Positions 7,254 to 15,131 of a DNA stretch of 16,504 bases are shown in pieces. The notes beneath the pieces were generated by a model. It made no database searches, had not been told where the DNA came from, and worked only from the letters and a program-made list of their open reading frames with translations. The position numbers were made by a program, and so were the translations under genes. Positions within the stretch are counted from its first letter, which is position 1; every line of letters starts with the position of its first letter. This DNA comes from WYEG01 sp049414625 (GTDB lineage: Bacteria; Desulfobacterota; Thermodesulfobacteria; Thermodesulfobacteriales; Thermodesulfobacteriaceae), in assembly GCA_049414625.1 (NCBI GenBank), contig JBMSAU010000156.1:1-16504 (forward strand). Direction: 5' to 3'.

Positions 7254-8486
7254 ATGGCTAAGATCAATCGTAGGCTCATTTTTGTTTCTATTATCATTCT
7301 TATTTTGTTTGCCTTTTCTTCTGCCATCTCTCAGGAAAAGAAAGACGAAACTTATAAGGCTCTTAGACTTTTTTCTCAGGTCTATCGTCTGATTGAGGAA
7401 AATTATTTCAAAGAAGTTAATCCGAAAGATTTGGTTTTAGGGGCGATTCAAGGGATGCTTTCCTCCCTTGATCCTCATTCTTCTTTGATGAAGCCTGAAG
7501 AATTCAAAGAGCTTGAGGTTGAAACCAAGGGAAGCTTTACCGGGATCGGGGTCGAGATAACCATCAAGGATGATGTAATAACAGTAGTTGCTCCCATCGA
7601 AGGTACGCCCGCTTGGAAAGCTGGACTAAAACCAGGAGATAAAATTTTAAAGATTGATGAAAAGAGTACTAAGGGGATGAAGATAACGGATGCAGTAAAG
7701 CTTTTACGTGGACCTAAAGGAACTCCGGTCAGGCTTACCATATTGAGAGGGGACCGGGACATCTTTGAAGTTACTATTATCAGAGATGTAATACCCATCG
7801 TTAGCGTTCGGAGCAAGATGTTAGAGCCAGGATATGCCTACGTTAGGATTTCCCAATTTCAAGAAAAGACTGCAGAAGAGTTGGTATCTGCTCTTCAAAA
7901 GCTTGAAAGCGAAGGGCCGATTAAAGGCTTGATACTTGATTTAAGAAACAATCCAGGCGGTCTTCTTAACGCAGCCATACAGGTTAGTGATGAGTTTCTT
8001 GAAGAAGGTCTTATCGTCTCAATAAGAGGTAGAACTAAGGCTAATCAAATGGAGTTTAGGGCAAAACCCAACCCCTCAAACAGAAAGCATAAGTACCCAA
8101 TAGCCATCCTAATCAACCATGGCACAGCCTCAGCTGCCGAGATTGTTGCCGCTGCTTTAAAGGACAATAAACGTGCGGTAGTCATTGGCGAAAAAAGCTT
8201 TGGTAAGGGCTCGGTGCAAACAGTAATTCCTATAGAGGATAACTACGCTGTAAGACTAACGACTGCTCTTTACTACACGCCATCCGGACAATCCATTCAT
8301 AACATAGGAATAACCCCAGATTTTGTAATCCCGAGCTCTGAAATTTCAAGGACAAAGGCTAAAAATTCAAACCAAACTGAAGAAACCTTCCCTCGAAGGT
8401 TCCCTTCTCCGGAAGAGGACTTGCAGGTAAAGGTTGCGCTTGAAATATTGAAGAATATTCAAGTGGTATCCCAGCTAAAGTATTAG
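7254..8486 (+). CDS. C-terminal processing peptidase (S41 family, CtpA/CtpB type)
   Basis: A 410-residue serine protease anchored in or exported across the inner membrane, which trims or degrades envelope proteins from their C-termini. After a basic start (MAKINRR) comes a hydrophobic signal/anchor (about 8-26). Next are the N-terminal S41 region with LSSLDPHSSLM, and a PDZ domain (about 90-175, GSFTGIGVEI and AWKAGLKPGDKIL). The protease core has LDLRNNPGGLL, the catalytic serine in HGTASAAEI (Ser293) and the catalytic lysine in SFGKGSVQT (Lys318), spaced 25 residues apart as in CtpB. I start at ATG 7254 because GGAGGT (7241-7246) lies 7 nt upstream; an in-frame ATG at 7239 has no such site. 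The site-2 protease gene follows 14 bp after the stop. Confidence 0.95.
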   Translation: MAKINRRLIFVSIIILILFAFSSAISQEKKDETYKALRLFSQVYRLIEENYFKEVNPKDLVLGAIQGMLSSLDPHSSLMKPEEFKELEVETKGSFTGIGVEITIKDDVITVVAPIEGTPAWKAGLKPGDKILKIDEKSTKGMKITDAVKLLRGPKGTPVRLTILRGDRDIFEVTIIRDVIPIVSVRSKMLEPGYAYVRISQFQEKTAEELVSALQKLESEGPIKGLILDLRNNPGGLLNAAIQVSDEFLEEGLIVSIRGRTKANQMEFRAKPNPSNRKHKYPIAILINHGTASAAEIVAAALKDNKRAVVIGEKSFGKGSVQTVIPIEDNYAVRLTTALYYTPSGQSIHNIGITPDFVIPSSEISRTKAKNSNQTEETFPRRFPSPEEDLQVKVALEILKNIQVVSQLKY

Positions 8487-8500
8487 AGTATGGTTTATCT

Positions 8501-9130
8501 ATGCTAGACCCATTTTTTTGGTTATTTTTTATCCCTGTTTTGCTGATCTCTTTAACTGTGCATGAATTTTCGCACGGTTATGTAGCCTGGCTTTGTGGAG
8601 ACCCAACCCCCAAGTATGCAGGTCGCTTGACTCTTAACCCTTTAAAGCATCTTGACCTTTTAGGGACGCTAACCCTTTTTCTTACTCAAGCCATTGGATG
8701 GGCAAAACCAGTCCCCATTAATCCCAACTATTTCCGAAATCCCTGGCGGGATATGGCTTTGGTTGCCGCAGCTGGTCCGTTATCTAACTTACTTCTTGCC
8801 CTTCTCTTTGCCTTTACCCTTCAAGCATTGGAAGCCCTTAGTTCAAGCCCCTCCGTCGGCTACTTTCAAAAGATACTATACCTTGGAGCAAGGGTAAACC
8901 TCGCTTTATCCGTTTTTAATCTTCTTCCCATTCCACCCTTAGACGGAAGCAAGGTTATAGTAAAGTATCTCCCTCCAGAATATAGATACAACTACTTAAG
9001 GCTTGAAGTGATAGGTTTTTTAATCATTCTTTTTCTTGCCTTAACGGGTATTCTACATCATATCATCAACCCTATTTTAAGCTTTTTGATGAACTTTATC
9101 CTTTACTTAACTTCCCTACCCTTCTCTTAA
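8501..9130 (+). CDS. Small site-2-type (M50) membrane metalloprotease
   Basis: The 209-residue protein is an intramembrane zinc protease of the compact M50 (rseP/SpoIVFB-related) type. The zinc motif HEFSH sits at 21-25 in the first hydrophobic segment, AAGPLSNLLLA (90-100) marks the core membrane helices, and NLLPIPPLDG (140-149) supplies the aspartate ligand. Hydrophobic segments lie near 5-22, 50-65, 84-108, 125-142 and 168-205. There is no PDZ domain, unlike RseP. It starts 15 bp after the CtpA-type gene on the same strand, so the two proteases are probably co-expressed and may act in sequence, although this minimal subgroup has few known substrates. The ribosome binding site is weak; the ATG at 8491 is out of frame. 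Confidence 0.93.
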   Translation: MLDPFFWLFFIPVLLISLTVHEFSHGYVAWLCGDPTPKYAGRLTLNPLKHLDLLGTLTLFLTQAIGWAKPVPINPNYFRNPWRDMALVAAAGPLSNLLLALLFAFTLQALEALSSSPSVGYFQKILYLGARVNLALSVFNLLPIPPLDGSKVIVKYLPPEYRYNYLRLEVIGFLIILFLALTGILHHIINPILSFLMNFILYLTSLPFS

Positions 9131-9149
9131 ATCTTCTTTAAAGCCTAGC

Positions 9150-10356
9150 CTAACCCTCTGAGTATCCGTTTAAACGCAAATGTCTGATGAAGGTGAGTGG
9201 AATAAGAGCTATAAAAAAGCTTAACAAAAAAATCCCGCGTAGCCAAAGGCTTCAGCTAAAAACCCGCTTAGGCTTCGGCTTAGGGTTGTGGAAAGACCAA
9301 AGAGCATAGAGATTATGGCGTACTGAGATGAAGCAACCTCCTTTCGGCAAAGGCTTGTAAGAAAGGTAATAAAGGCTGAAGTTCCAAGCCCTCCAGTAAA
9401 GCTTTCGATAACGCTTGCTAGATAAACTGTTTCTCTTGGTAGGTTGGGAAGGGCTGAGGCAGTATACCCAAGGTTTGAAAAAGCTTGAAGAAGACCAAGG
9501 GAAAAAAAGGGCTTTTTAGTCCCGCTCTCGTAGTGATTATACCTCCTACTATGGCACCAGCTATGGTTAGGATCGTGCCAAGCGTCCCGGCAAACAACCC
9601 AATTTCAGCCCTTTCAAAACCTCGATCAACCCAGAAAGGATGGACCATACCACCAAGCAGGGCATCACCAATCTTATAGGTAAAGACAAATAGAAGAATC
9701 AGCAATCCAGACTTTCGAGATAAAAGGTCTTTGAAAGGGTCAATAAACATGCTTAATCCAATCTTACCTTCCTTTTTGATTGTTAAAGTAGTTGAAGCAA
9801 ACTTTAGCGGAATAGGGAAAAGCGCTAAAAACAGTATTCCAAAAAGGGCTGGAATGTAGTTTGGGTAGATAAATTGAGAGAGGGCTGTAGCTAATCCTCC
9901 AGAAACTATCAGAGCCACCCTATAGGAAGAGATCCTTAAACCGTTTGCCTGACCTTGCAAACCCCTGGGGATTGCTTCAATGAACCATCCATCAAGAGCA
10001 GTATCAAAGGAAGAAGAAAAGAAAGTTAAAAATAGAAGAAAGATTAGAAAAATAGAAAATTCTAAGGTGCTTAAACTAAGTATTAGAAAGTTAGCCCCAA
10101 GAAGAAGGGCAAAGATAGCCATCCAAAAGGTTCTTGAAAAAAGTCTATTCATAAAAGGAGCCCATAGTGGTTTTAAGCTCCAGGACAACCCAGCTAACGA
10201 GATCAGTCCTATTGTAGATAGCTCAACACCTTGAGCCCGAAGTTGAACAGGAAGAAAAGTGTAGAGATAACCTAAGGGTAAACCAGAAAAGAAATAAAAG
10301 ATTATAACAAGTAGAAAACTTTTAAATCGGCTCTTCAGGGTCTTAAAGTTTATCAT
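9150..10356 (-). pseudogene. AmpG-like MFS transporter broken by two frameshifts
   Basis: The first 312 codons (10356 to 9418) encode the start and most of a 12-helix major facilitator transporter. Its beginning, SGLPLGYLYTFLPVQLRAQG and WSLKPLWAPFMNRLF, resembles the AmpG/acetyl-CoA transporter group, which imports muropeptides or similar solutes. The frame then ends at 9418, but the family continues in the next frame as ALPNLPRETVYLASVIESFT and TGGLGTSAFITFLTSLC, implying a one-base change near 9459-9466. A second shift is at the A7 run 9226-9232; adding one base restores FFLLSFFIALIPLTFIRHL up to the stop at 9152-9150. The restored length, about 402 residues, is normal. Substrate unknown. 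It may be a recent pseudogene or two consensus errors. Confidence 0.82.
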
Positions 10357-10429
10357 CTTATTAGGGCTAATTCAAAGTAAGGCAATTGATGAATAGTTTC
10401 ACACTGTGTTAATAAAACCAAGAGGTTAT

Positions 10430-10489
10430 GTAGGGACAAGTAGCTCGCTTGTCCTGTAAAAATTTAGGCGCTCGGCTAGTGGCCCCTAC
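10430..10489. repeat. 60-bp imperfect inverted repeat (possible intergenic repeat element)
   Basis: Outer arms GTAGGG (10430-10435) and CCCTAC (10484-10489) are complementary and enclose an inner hairpin with a perfect 7-bp stem, GGACAAG (10434-10440) and CTTGTCC (10448-10454), over a 7-nt loop. GTAGGG-type palindromes are often dispersed intergenic repeats, but only one copy is present here, so mobility is not shown. Confidence 0.5.
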
Positions 10490-10550
10490 GGTAGTTTTTT
10501 TAGGGCCAACGCGGTTTGTCTTTATGTTTTATGCTTTTTATTACCATGAG

Positions 10551-10576
10551 CCCTCTTGTCCCCTCAGAGGGTTTTT
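10551..10576 (+). terminator. Rho-independent terminator-like hairpin upstream of hflX
   Basis: CCCTCT (10551-10556) can pair with AGAGGG (10666 is not involved; arm at 10566-10571) over a 9-nt loop, followed by TTTTT (10572-10576) in plus orientation. No plus-strand gene ends just before it. It could terminate a small RNA or act as an attenuator of read-through into hflX, though the hflX promoter predicted here lies downstream of it. Confidence 0.4.
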
Positions 10577-10599
10577 GTGAAAAAACCTATAATTTGTCC

Positions 10600-10628
10600 T
10601 TGTTTTTTTTAAATTCATGATATATAGT
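10600..10628 (+). promoter_or_regulatory. Weakly supported promoter for hflX
   Basis: TTGTTT (10600-10605, first three bases match) and TATAGT (10623-10628, 5 of 6) are separated by 17 bp in an AT-rich stretch. The RNA would begin near 10635, giving a leader of about 38 nt that includes the purine-rich GAGGTAGAG before the hflX TTG start. Confidence 0.35.
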
Positions 10629-10672
10629 TTTATACAAAAGATATTCTAAGTAGAGGTAGAGTAGAAAAAGGG

Positions 10673-12424
10673 TTGAGTAGAGAAATTTTTGGCAACATCG
10701 CTGGTTTAAAGCCAAGCATCATTAGAAGTTTAGAAAAGCTTTATCGGAGAAAGGTTCCACCACAAAGCATAATCACTTCTGAGCTTGCTCAAGAGCTTGC
10801 CTATCTCTCTTATCAGATAAACAGACAGATTGGGGTCCTAATCAACCGTAAAGGAGATATCGATTTTGTAGTCGTTGGTTCCTACAATCGGATCGAGATA
10901 CCAGAGCTACATGGATATAGGGACCATCAAGCAAGGCTAAAGGGATTGAGGTTTATCCATACTCATCTTGTGAAGAAAAATCAATCCTCAGGACTTGACC
11001 AGGATGACCTCATTGACCTTGCCTTTTTACGGCTTGACCTAATCGGAGCCCAAGAAGTATATGAAGATGGAAGAGTAGGAAGGATCCATATAGCCCATAT
11101 CTTGCCAAGCCCAGAATTTTATAGCACATCCCTCGATGATGAAGTTAAAAAGCTTTTCTACTTCTTCAAGCCCGTTTATCCTTGGGATTTAAGGGAAAAT
11201 TTTCAGGAGCTTATCAGAAACCTTGAAGAGGAGTTTGAAAGGGTATCAGGGACTCAGGCTCTTCATGAAAAGGAAGATAGAGCAATATTGATATTTGTTA
11301 GAAAACCTGGGGACTTAGATTGGGAAAATAAGCTTGCGGAACTTAAAGAACTTGCAAGAACTGCCGGAGTAAAAGTCGTTGGGGAGGTTGTTCAAAGGAG
11401 GGCACAAATTGACCCTCGATATGTCATTGGAAAGGGTAAGCTCCTTGAAGTTTTAATTGAGTGTTTGAGGAAAAGGGCTAATCTTCTTATATTCGACCGA
11501 GAGCTCACTCCTTCTCAGGTTAGAGCCTTAACCGAAGCCACAGATCTAAAAGTTATAGACCGCACTCAACTTATTCTTGATATCTTTGCCCAGAGAGCTA
11601 AGTCCAAAGAAGGAAAGATTCAGGTTGAAATTGCCCAGCTTAGGTATGCCTTACCAAGACTTAGGGCTAAAGACGATGCCTTTTCTCGCTTAACGGGGGG
11701 CATCGGTGGAAGAGGACCAGGAGAAACAAAGCTTGAAGTGGACAGACATCGGATAAGAGACAGGATTGCAAGGCTTAAGCAGGAACTTGAAAGCATTTCT
11801 GAAGAAAGAGCTCTGAGAAGGAAAAGACGGAAAAAGCTTAATTTTAAAGTGGTTGCCCTAATAGGCTACACAAACGCTGGAAAAACTACTCTTTTAAACA
11901 GACTAAGCCATTCTAACTATTTAGCTGAAGACAAGCTTTTTGCAACGCTTGACCCTGTTACCAAAGCGGTAAGAACCCCGAGTGGAAAAGTTTTTCTCCT
12001 AACTGATACAGTTGGCTTCATCAGAGAGTTACCGGAGGAGTTGAAAAAAGCCTTTAAAGCAACGCTTGAAGAGCTGTACAGCGCAGACCTTCTACTTCAT
12101 ATAGTCGATGCCTCAAGCCCTGATTTAGAAAATCACATAAAAACCGTAGAGGCCATACTTGATGAGATGGAGCTTAGACATGTTCCAAGGATCGTTGCCT
12201 TTAATAAAATAGACCTACTCGAAGACCTTGACCCCTTCCAACAAGCAACGGTTAAATCTTTAATGGAAGAGTTAGACGGGGTTCCCATATCAGCCTTAAC
12301 CGGGTTTAATATAGAACTTCTCCTGAAGAGGATTGAAGAGAATCTATTTGTTCCTGAGACAGTTTTTTCACCCTCCTTTGAGGCTGATCAAGCCACAGTT
12401 CCTCAAGATTATAGAGCCTCCTAA
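10673..12424 (+). CDS. hflX: HflX ribosome-splitting GTPase with long N-terminal extension
   Basis: This 583-residue protein contains the whole HflX core: an N-terminal domain from about 202, the glycine-rich GGIGGRGPGETKLEVDRHR (342-360), a basic coiled segment, and the GTPase domain with G1 GYTNAGKTT (398-406), G3 DTVGF (445-449) and G4 NKID (511-514). HflX binds 50S or 70S ribosomes and splits stalled ribosomes, especially under heat stress. About 200 residues precede the core, including HTHLVKKNQSSGLD (96-109), which resembles a JAMM/RadC metal motif. TTG 10673 is the only plausible start between the upstream in-frame stop and the conserved region. The last 39 codons overlap convergent rsfS. 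Confidence 0.95.
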   Translation: MSREIFGNIAGLKPSIIRSLEKLYRRKVPPQSIITSELAQELAYLSYQINRQIGVLINRKGDIDFVVVGSYNRIEIPELHGYRDHQARLKGLRFIHTHLVKKNQSSGLDQDDLIDLAFLRLDLIGAQEVYEDGRVGRIHIAHILPSPEFYSTSLDDEVKKLFYFFKPVYPWDLRENFQELIRNLEEEFERVSGTQALHEKEDRAILIFVRKPGDLDWENKLAELKELARTAGVKVVGEVVQRRAQIDPRYVIGKGKLLEVLIECLRKRANLLIFDRELTPSQVRALTEATDLKVIDRTQLILDIFAQRAKSKEGKIQVEIAQLRYALPRLRAKDDAFSRLTGGIGGRGPGETKLEVDRHRIRDRIARLKQELESISEERALRRKRRKKLNFKVVALIGYTNAGKTTLLNRLSHSNYLAEDKLFATLDPVTKAVRTPSGKVFLLTDTVGFIRELPEELKKAFKATLEELYSADLLLHIVDASSPDLENHIKTVEAILDEMELRHVPRIVAFNKIDLLEDLDPFQQATVKSLMEELDGVPISALTGFNIELLLKRIEENLFVPETVFSPSFEADQATVPQDYRAS

Positions 12425-12704
12425 TAGGCTCATAAAAGATATGCACAACGATTGAGCCGTAATCTAAAACTATCCAATTACCCTGTTCCATTCCTTCAAC
12501 TGAAAGGGGCATAATACCTATTTTTTTAAGCTCTAAAGTTACATAGTCTGCTAAACCTTGGGCATGTTTTGTAGAATGAGCAGTACAAAGCAAAAAGTAA
12601 TCGGTAAAATCAACTTTTTTTCTCAAATCAATAGGTAGTATTTCTTCTCCTTTTTTATCTTCAAGAAGTTTAATTATCAGATCTTTAAGTGTTTCTACAT
12701 CCAT
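12306..12704 (-). CDS. rsfS: Ribosomal silencing factor RsfS
   Basis: The 132-residue protein binds uL14 on the large subunit and blocks joining of the subunits when nutrients are short. Conserved features include DFTDYFLLCTAHSTKHAQGL (32-51), EGMEQGNWIVLDYGSIVVHI (70-89) and the end motif RRLYNLEELWLD (95-106). Most RsfS proteins stop soon after LExLW; here about 26 more polar residues follow, running into hflX on the other strand. The start ATG (12704-12702) overlaps the TAA of the upstream DUF6485-like gene by one base and has GGAGGGGAAGG upstream, so the two are translationally coupled. It is the last gene of the glmS operon; the common neighbour nadD is absent. Confidence 0.93.
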   Translation of the reverse strand: MDVETLKDLIIKLLEDKKGEEILPIDLRKKVDFTDYFLLCTAHSTKHAQGLADYVTLELKKIGIMPLSVEGMEQGNWIVLDYGSIVVHIFYEPIRRLYNLEELWLDQPQRRVKKLSQEQIDSLQSSSGEVLY

Positions 12705-12907
12705 TAAACCTTCCCCTCCATCACAAGTCTTGCAAAGTGTTCAAAGCTTCTATCATAGGTTGCTTCGGCCTCCTTGGGAAAGGCACAAGCAGGAAGCTGC
12801 CTCATCTTCAGATGATAGTGCAAACACTCGCAGCAAATACCTTTTTTGCTACAAGGGTCGTAAGTGCAGTTGCATCTCTTAAGGTTTCTTTCTCTTTTAC
12901 ACTCCAT
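12704..12907 (-). CDS. Small Cys-rich DUF6485-like protein
   Basis: This 67-residue protein has eight cysteines, at 3, 12, 14, 19, 25, 26, 28 and 41, in the arrangement KRCNCTYDPCSKKGICCECL and then PACAFP, followed by TYDRSFEHFARL. I recognise the pattern as the DUF6485 type, uncharacterised small proteins common in anaerobes. The cysteines suggest zinc or iron-sulfur binding, but no role is known. The ribosome binding site GAGGAGGGG is strong. It sits 21 bp after glmS and overlaps rsfS by one base, so it is expressed with both. Its partners say little about its function beyond growth-linked expression. Confidence 0.85.
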   Translation of the reverse strand: MECKRERNLKRCNCTYDPCSKKGICCECLHYHLKMRQLPACAFPKEAEATYDRSFEHFARLVMEGKV

Positions 12908-12928
12908 CTCAACCCCTCCTCTACCAAA

Positions 12929-14779
12929 TTATTCAACGGTTACGCTCTTTGCTAAGTTTCTTGGCTTATCAATGTCACAACCCTTTAAAAAGGCTATTTC
13001 ATAGGCTAAAAGCTGTAAGGGCACAACATAAAGTATTGGCAAGAAGGCGTAACTTGTCTCTGGTATATAAAAAATATAGTTCACCTTATCTTCAAATTTG
13101 TTTTCCCCTTCTGTAGTAAAAAGAATAATAGGACCTCTTCTTGCCCTTATCTCTTCGGCGTTAGATAAGGTTTTTTCATGAACTATGCCAAGCTCTTTAG
13201 CGGAAAGGATGACTGTAGGGAAATTTTCATCTATCAGTGCAATTGGTCCATGCTTCATCTCCCCTGCAGCATAACCCTCAGCATGTATGTAAGAAATCTC
13301 CTTAAGCTTTAGAGCCCCTTCAAGCGCTATTGGATAGAGGATATTGCGTCCAAGATAAAGAAAGTTGCTTGCCCCATACCAATTTTTTGCACATTCCTTA
13401 ATTCTGGGATGAAGATTTTCTATGACTTTTTTAAGAAGACCAGGAAGCTTGGGGAGCATTTTTATAAGTTCTTTAAGTTCTTTAAACTCATCCCTTTGAT
13501 AGATTTCTTGCAAATATAAAGATAGTAGAATAAACATCAAGACTTGGGTGGTAAAGGCTTTTGTTGAGGCTACGCTTATTTCTGGACCAGCTTGAGTGTA
13601 TAGAACTACGTCGCTTTCTCTGGTAATCGTGCTTCCAAGCACATTACAAATTGCAAGAGTCCTTGCTCCTTTCTCTTTTGCAAGCCTTAAACTCGCTAAA
13701 GTGTCTGCAGTCTCTCCAGATTGAGAGAGAGCAATAAAGAGAGAATCACTGTCTAAACGAGGATTTCTATAGCGAAACTCTGAAGCAAGGTCAGCCTCAA
13801 TTGGAATGTCTATAACCCTTTCCAAAAGATACTTCCCAACAAGGCAGGCATGATAAGAAGTCCCACAAGCCACAAGAAATATTCTTTTTATCCCTGAAAA
13901 AAATTCTTGGGTTAAGCCTTCACGAGAAAAATCAATTTTTCCCTTGTCAAAGTCAACCCTACCAAGAAGAGTTTGCTGAAGAGCTGAGGGCTGCTCATAG
14001 ATCTCCTTAAGCATAAAATGAGAATAGCCGCCCTTTTCTGCGCTTGCCAAATCCCAGGTTATAATTTGAGGAGTTTTCTTCAGCTCTCTACCATGAAAAT
14101 CAAAATATCTAACCTCCTCTTGGCTGAGTATAGCAACCTCGCCATCCTCTAAGAAAACAACCTTTTTTGTGAAGGGAAGCAAAGCCGGAATGTCGGATGC
14201 CAAAAAATTTTCCCCTTCACCAAGCCCAACAACTACCGGACTCTGAAACCGGGCAACATAAATTTTTTCAGGCTCCTTAATGCTTATCATAGCCACAGCA
14301 AAAGCTCCCTTAAGCCTCTTTAAAGCATTGAGAAACGCCTGAAACAAGTTTAGACCCTCTTCAACATACTCTTCGATTAAATGAACTATAACTTCAGTAT
14401 CTGTATCTGAAATGAATTTATGTCCCTTGATAATAAGTTCTTTTTTAAGTTCGTAAAAATTTTCGATTATTCCATTATGAACAATGGCAAGTGTTGCTTT
14501 GCAGTCAAAGTGAGGATGAGCGTTTATCTCGTTTGGTTCTCCGTGAGTTGCCCATCTTGTATGACCAAGACCAGGGGCTTTTGGCTCAAGATTAGACCTC
14601 CGATAGATGTCTTCTTCAAGGTCGTACACCCTGCCCTTTCTTTTTAGCACTCTCAAACCTCCTTTATCAAAAAAGACAACTCCAGCTGAGTCGTAGCCTC
14701 TGTATTCAAGCCTTCGTAAACCCTCAAGAAGAACAGGCAAAACCGGTCTTTTTCCAACATACCCTACTATTCCACACAT
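12929..14779 (-). CDS. glmS: Glutamine-fructose-6-phosphate aminotransferase (isomerising)
   Basis: The 616-residue cytoplasmic enzyme makes glucosamine-6-phosphate from fructose-6-phosphate and glutamine, the first step towards UDP-GlcNAc for peptidoglycan and lipopolysaccharide. The mature N-terminal nucleophile Cys2 is in MCGIVGYVG; the glutaminase domain shows RRLEYRGYDSAG, LGHTRWATHGEPN and AIVHNGIIENF. Two SIS sugar-isomerase domains follow, with ACGTSYHA, ALSQSGETADT and, near the end, HAEGYAAGEMKHGPIALI. The C-terminus PRNLAKSVTVE is the conserved family end. The ATG has an excellent Shine-Dalgarno site (AAGGAGGAAGGG). A predicted promoter at 14821-14850 leaves a leader of only about 35 nt, too short for a glmS ribozyme. 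Confidence 0.98.
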   Translation of the reverse strand: MCGIVGYVGKRPVLPVLLEGLRRLEYRGYDSAGVVFFDKGGLRVLKRKGRVYDLEEDIYRRSNLEPKAPGLGHTRWATHGEPNEINAHPHFDCKATLAIVHNGIIENFYELKKELIIKGHKFISDTDTEVIVHLIEEYVEEGLNLFQAFLNALKRLKGAFAVAMISIKEPEKIYVARFQSPVVVGLGEGENFLASDIPALLPFTKKVVFLEDGEVAILSQEEVRYFDFHGRELKKTPQIITWDLASAEKGGYSHFMLKEIYEQPSALQQTLLGRVDFDKGKIDFSREGLTQEFFSGIKRIFLVACGTSYHACLVGKYLLERVIDIPIEADLASEFRYRNPRLDSDSLFIALSQSGETADTLASLRLAKEKGARTLAICNVLGSTITRESDVVLYTQAGPEISVASTKAFTTQVLMFILLSLYLQEIYQRDEFKELKELIKMLPKLPGLLKKVIENLHPRIKECAKNWYGASNFLYLGRNILYPIALEGALKLKEISYIHAEGYAAGEMKHGPIALIDENFPTVILSAKELGIVHEKTLSNAEEIRARRGPIILFTTEGENKFEDKVNYIFYIPETSYAFLPILYVVPLQLLAYEIAFLKGCDIDKPRNLAKSVTVE

Positions 14780-14820
14780 CCCTTCCTCCTTTAGAAGCTT
14801 TAAGCCTTATTTAAAACCGA

Positions 14821-14850
14821 ATTTTAAGCTTTGTTTAGTTAATTTGTCAA
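14821..14850 (-). promoter_or_regulatory. Predicted sigma-70 promoter of the glmS operon
   Basis: On the minus strand TTGACA (14850-14845, perfect) and TAAAAT (14826-14821, 5 of 6) are separated by 18 bp. The start would be near 14814, about 35 nt before the glmS ATG. Confidence 0.7.
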
Positions 14851-15131
14851 GCAGGTTTGGCCAGGTGTTTGAGAGAGAGACAACCGTTCCTAAGTGTTTC
14901 TTATTCAAAAAGCTAATCGCAGAGCGACGGACTGGATGGCTAACATTTTGCTCAGCAGACATCCGCTCCTCTATACGAAATTTCACAAAAGACCCGTGAA
15001 CTTACGCCTCGGGGCAGAATGACATATAATTTATTATCCCCCAAAAAACGTGAACTTACAGACTGAAAATAATAATTAGTAACAACAATACCAAGCTGAA
15101 CAACAATATCAGCTCTCAGTTGACCGGCAAC
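14851..15131. other. Intergenic region between the queC operon and glmS
   Basis: About 280 bp without a supported gene in any frame. It holds two direct copies of CGTGAACTTAC (14995-15005 and 15049-15059, 54 bp apart). It also has a second pair of direct repeats AACAACAATA (15081-15090 and 15099-15108), and a small inverted repeat AGCTGA/TCAGCT (15094-15099 and 15109-15114). None has a T-run that would make a convincing terminator for the YkgJ-like gene. The base composition of 14880-15020 is less AT-rich than other gaps here, so it may be a remnant of something lost, but no protein could be reconstructed. Confidence 0.5.

Noticed and set aside
9980..10234. Plus-strand Lys/Arg-rich open frame of 84 codons
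   Set aside because: It is the reverse of membrane-helix codons of the MFS gene; the basic composition is an artefact of that.
12689..12955. Plus-strand open frame of 88 codons across the DUF6485-like gene
   Set aside because: It is the antisense shadow of the Cys-rich protein and the glmS end, with no start signal.
14780..14850. glmS ribozyme upstream of glmS
   Set aside because: The predicted leader is about 35 nt, too short for the ribozyme, and no matching core was seen.
14995..15059. CRISPR-like repeat-spacer unit (two CGTGAACTTAC copies)
   Set aside because: Only two 11-bp copies, shorter than CRISPR repeats, with no further units or cas genes.
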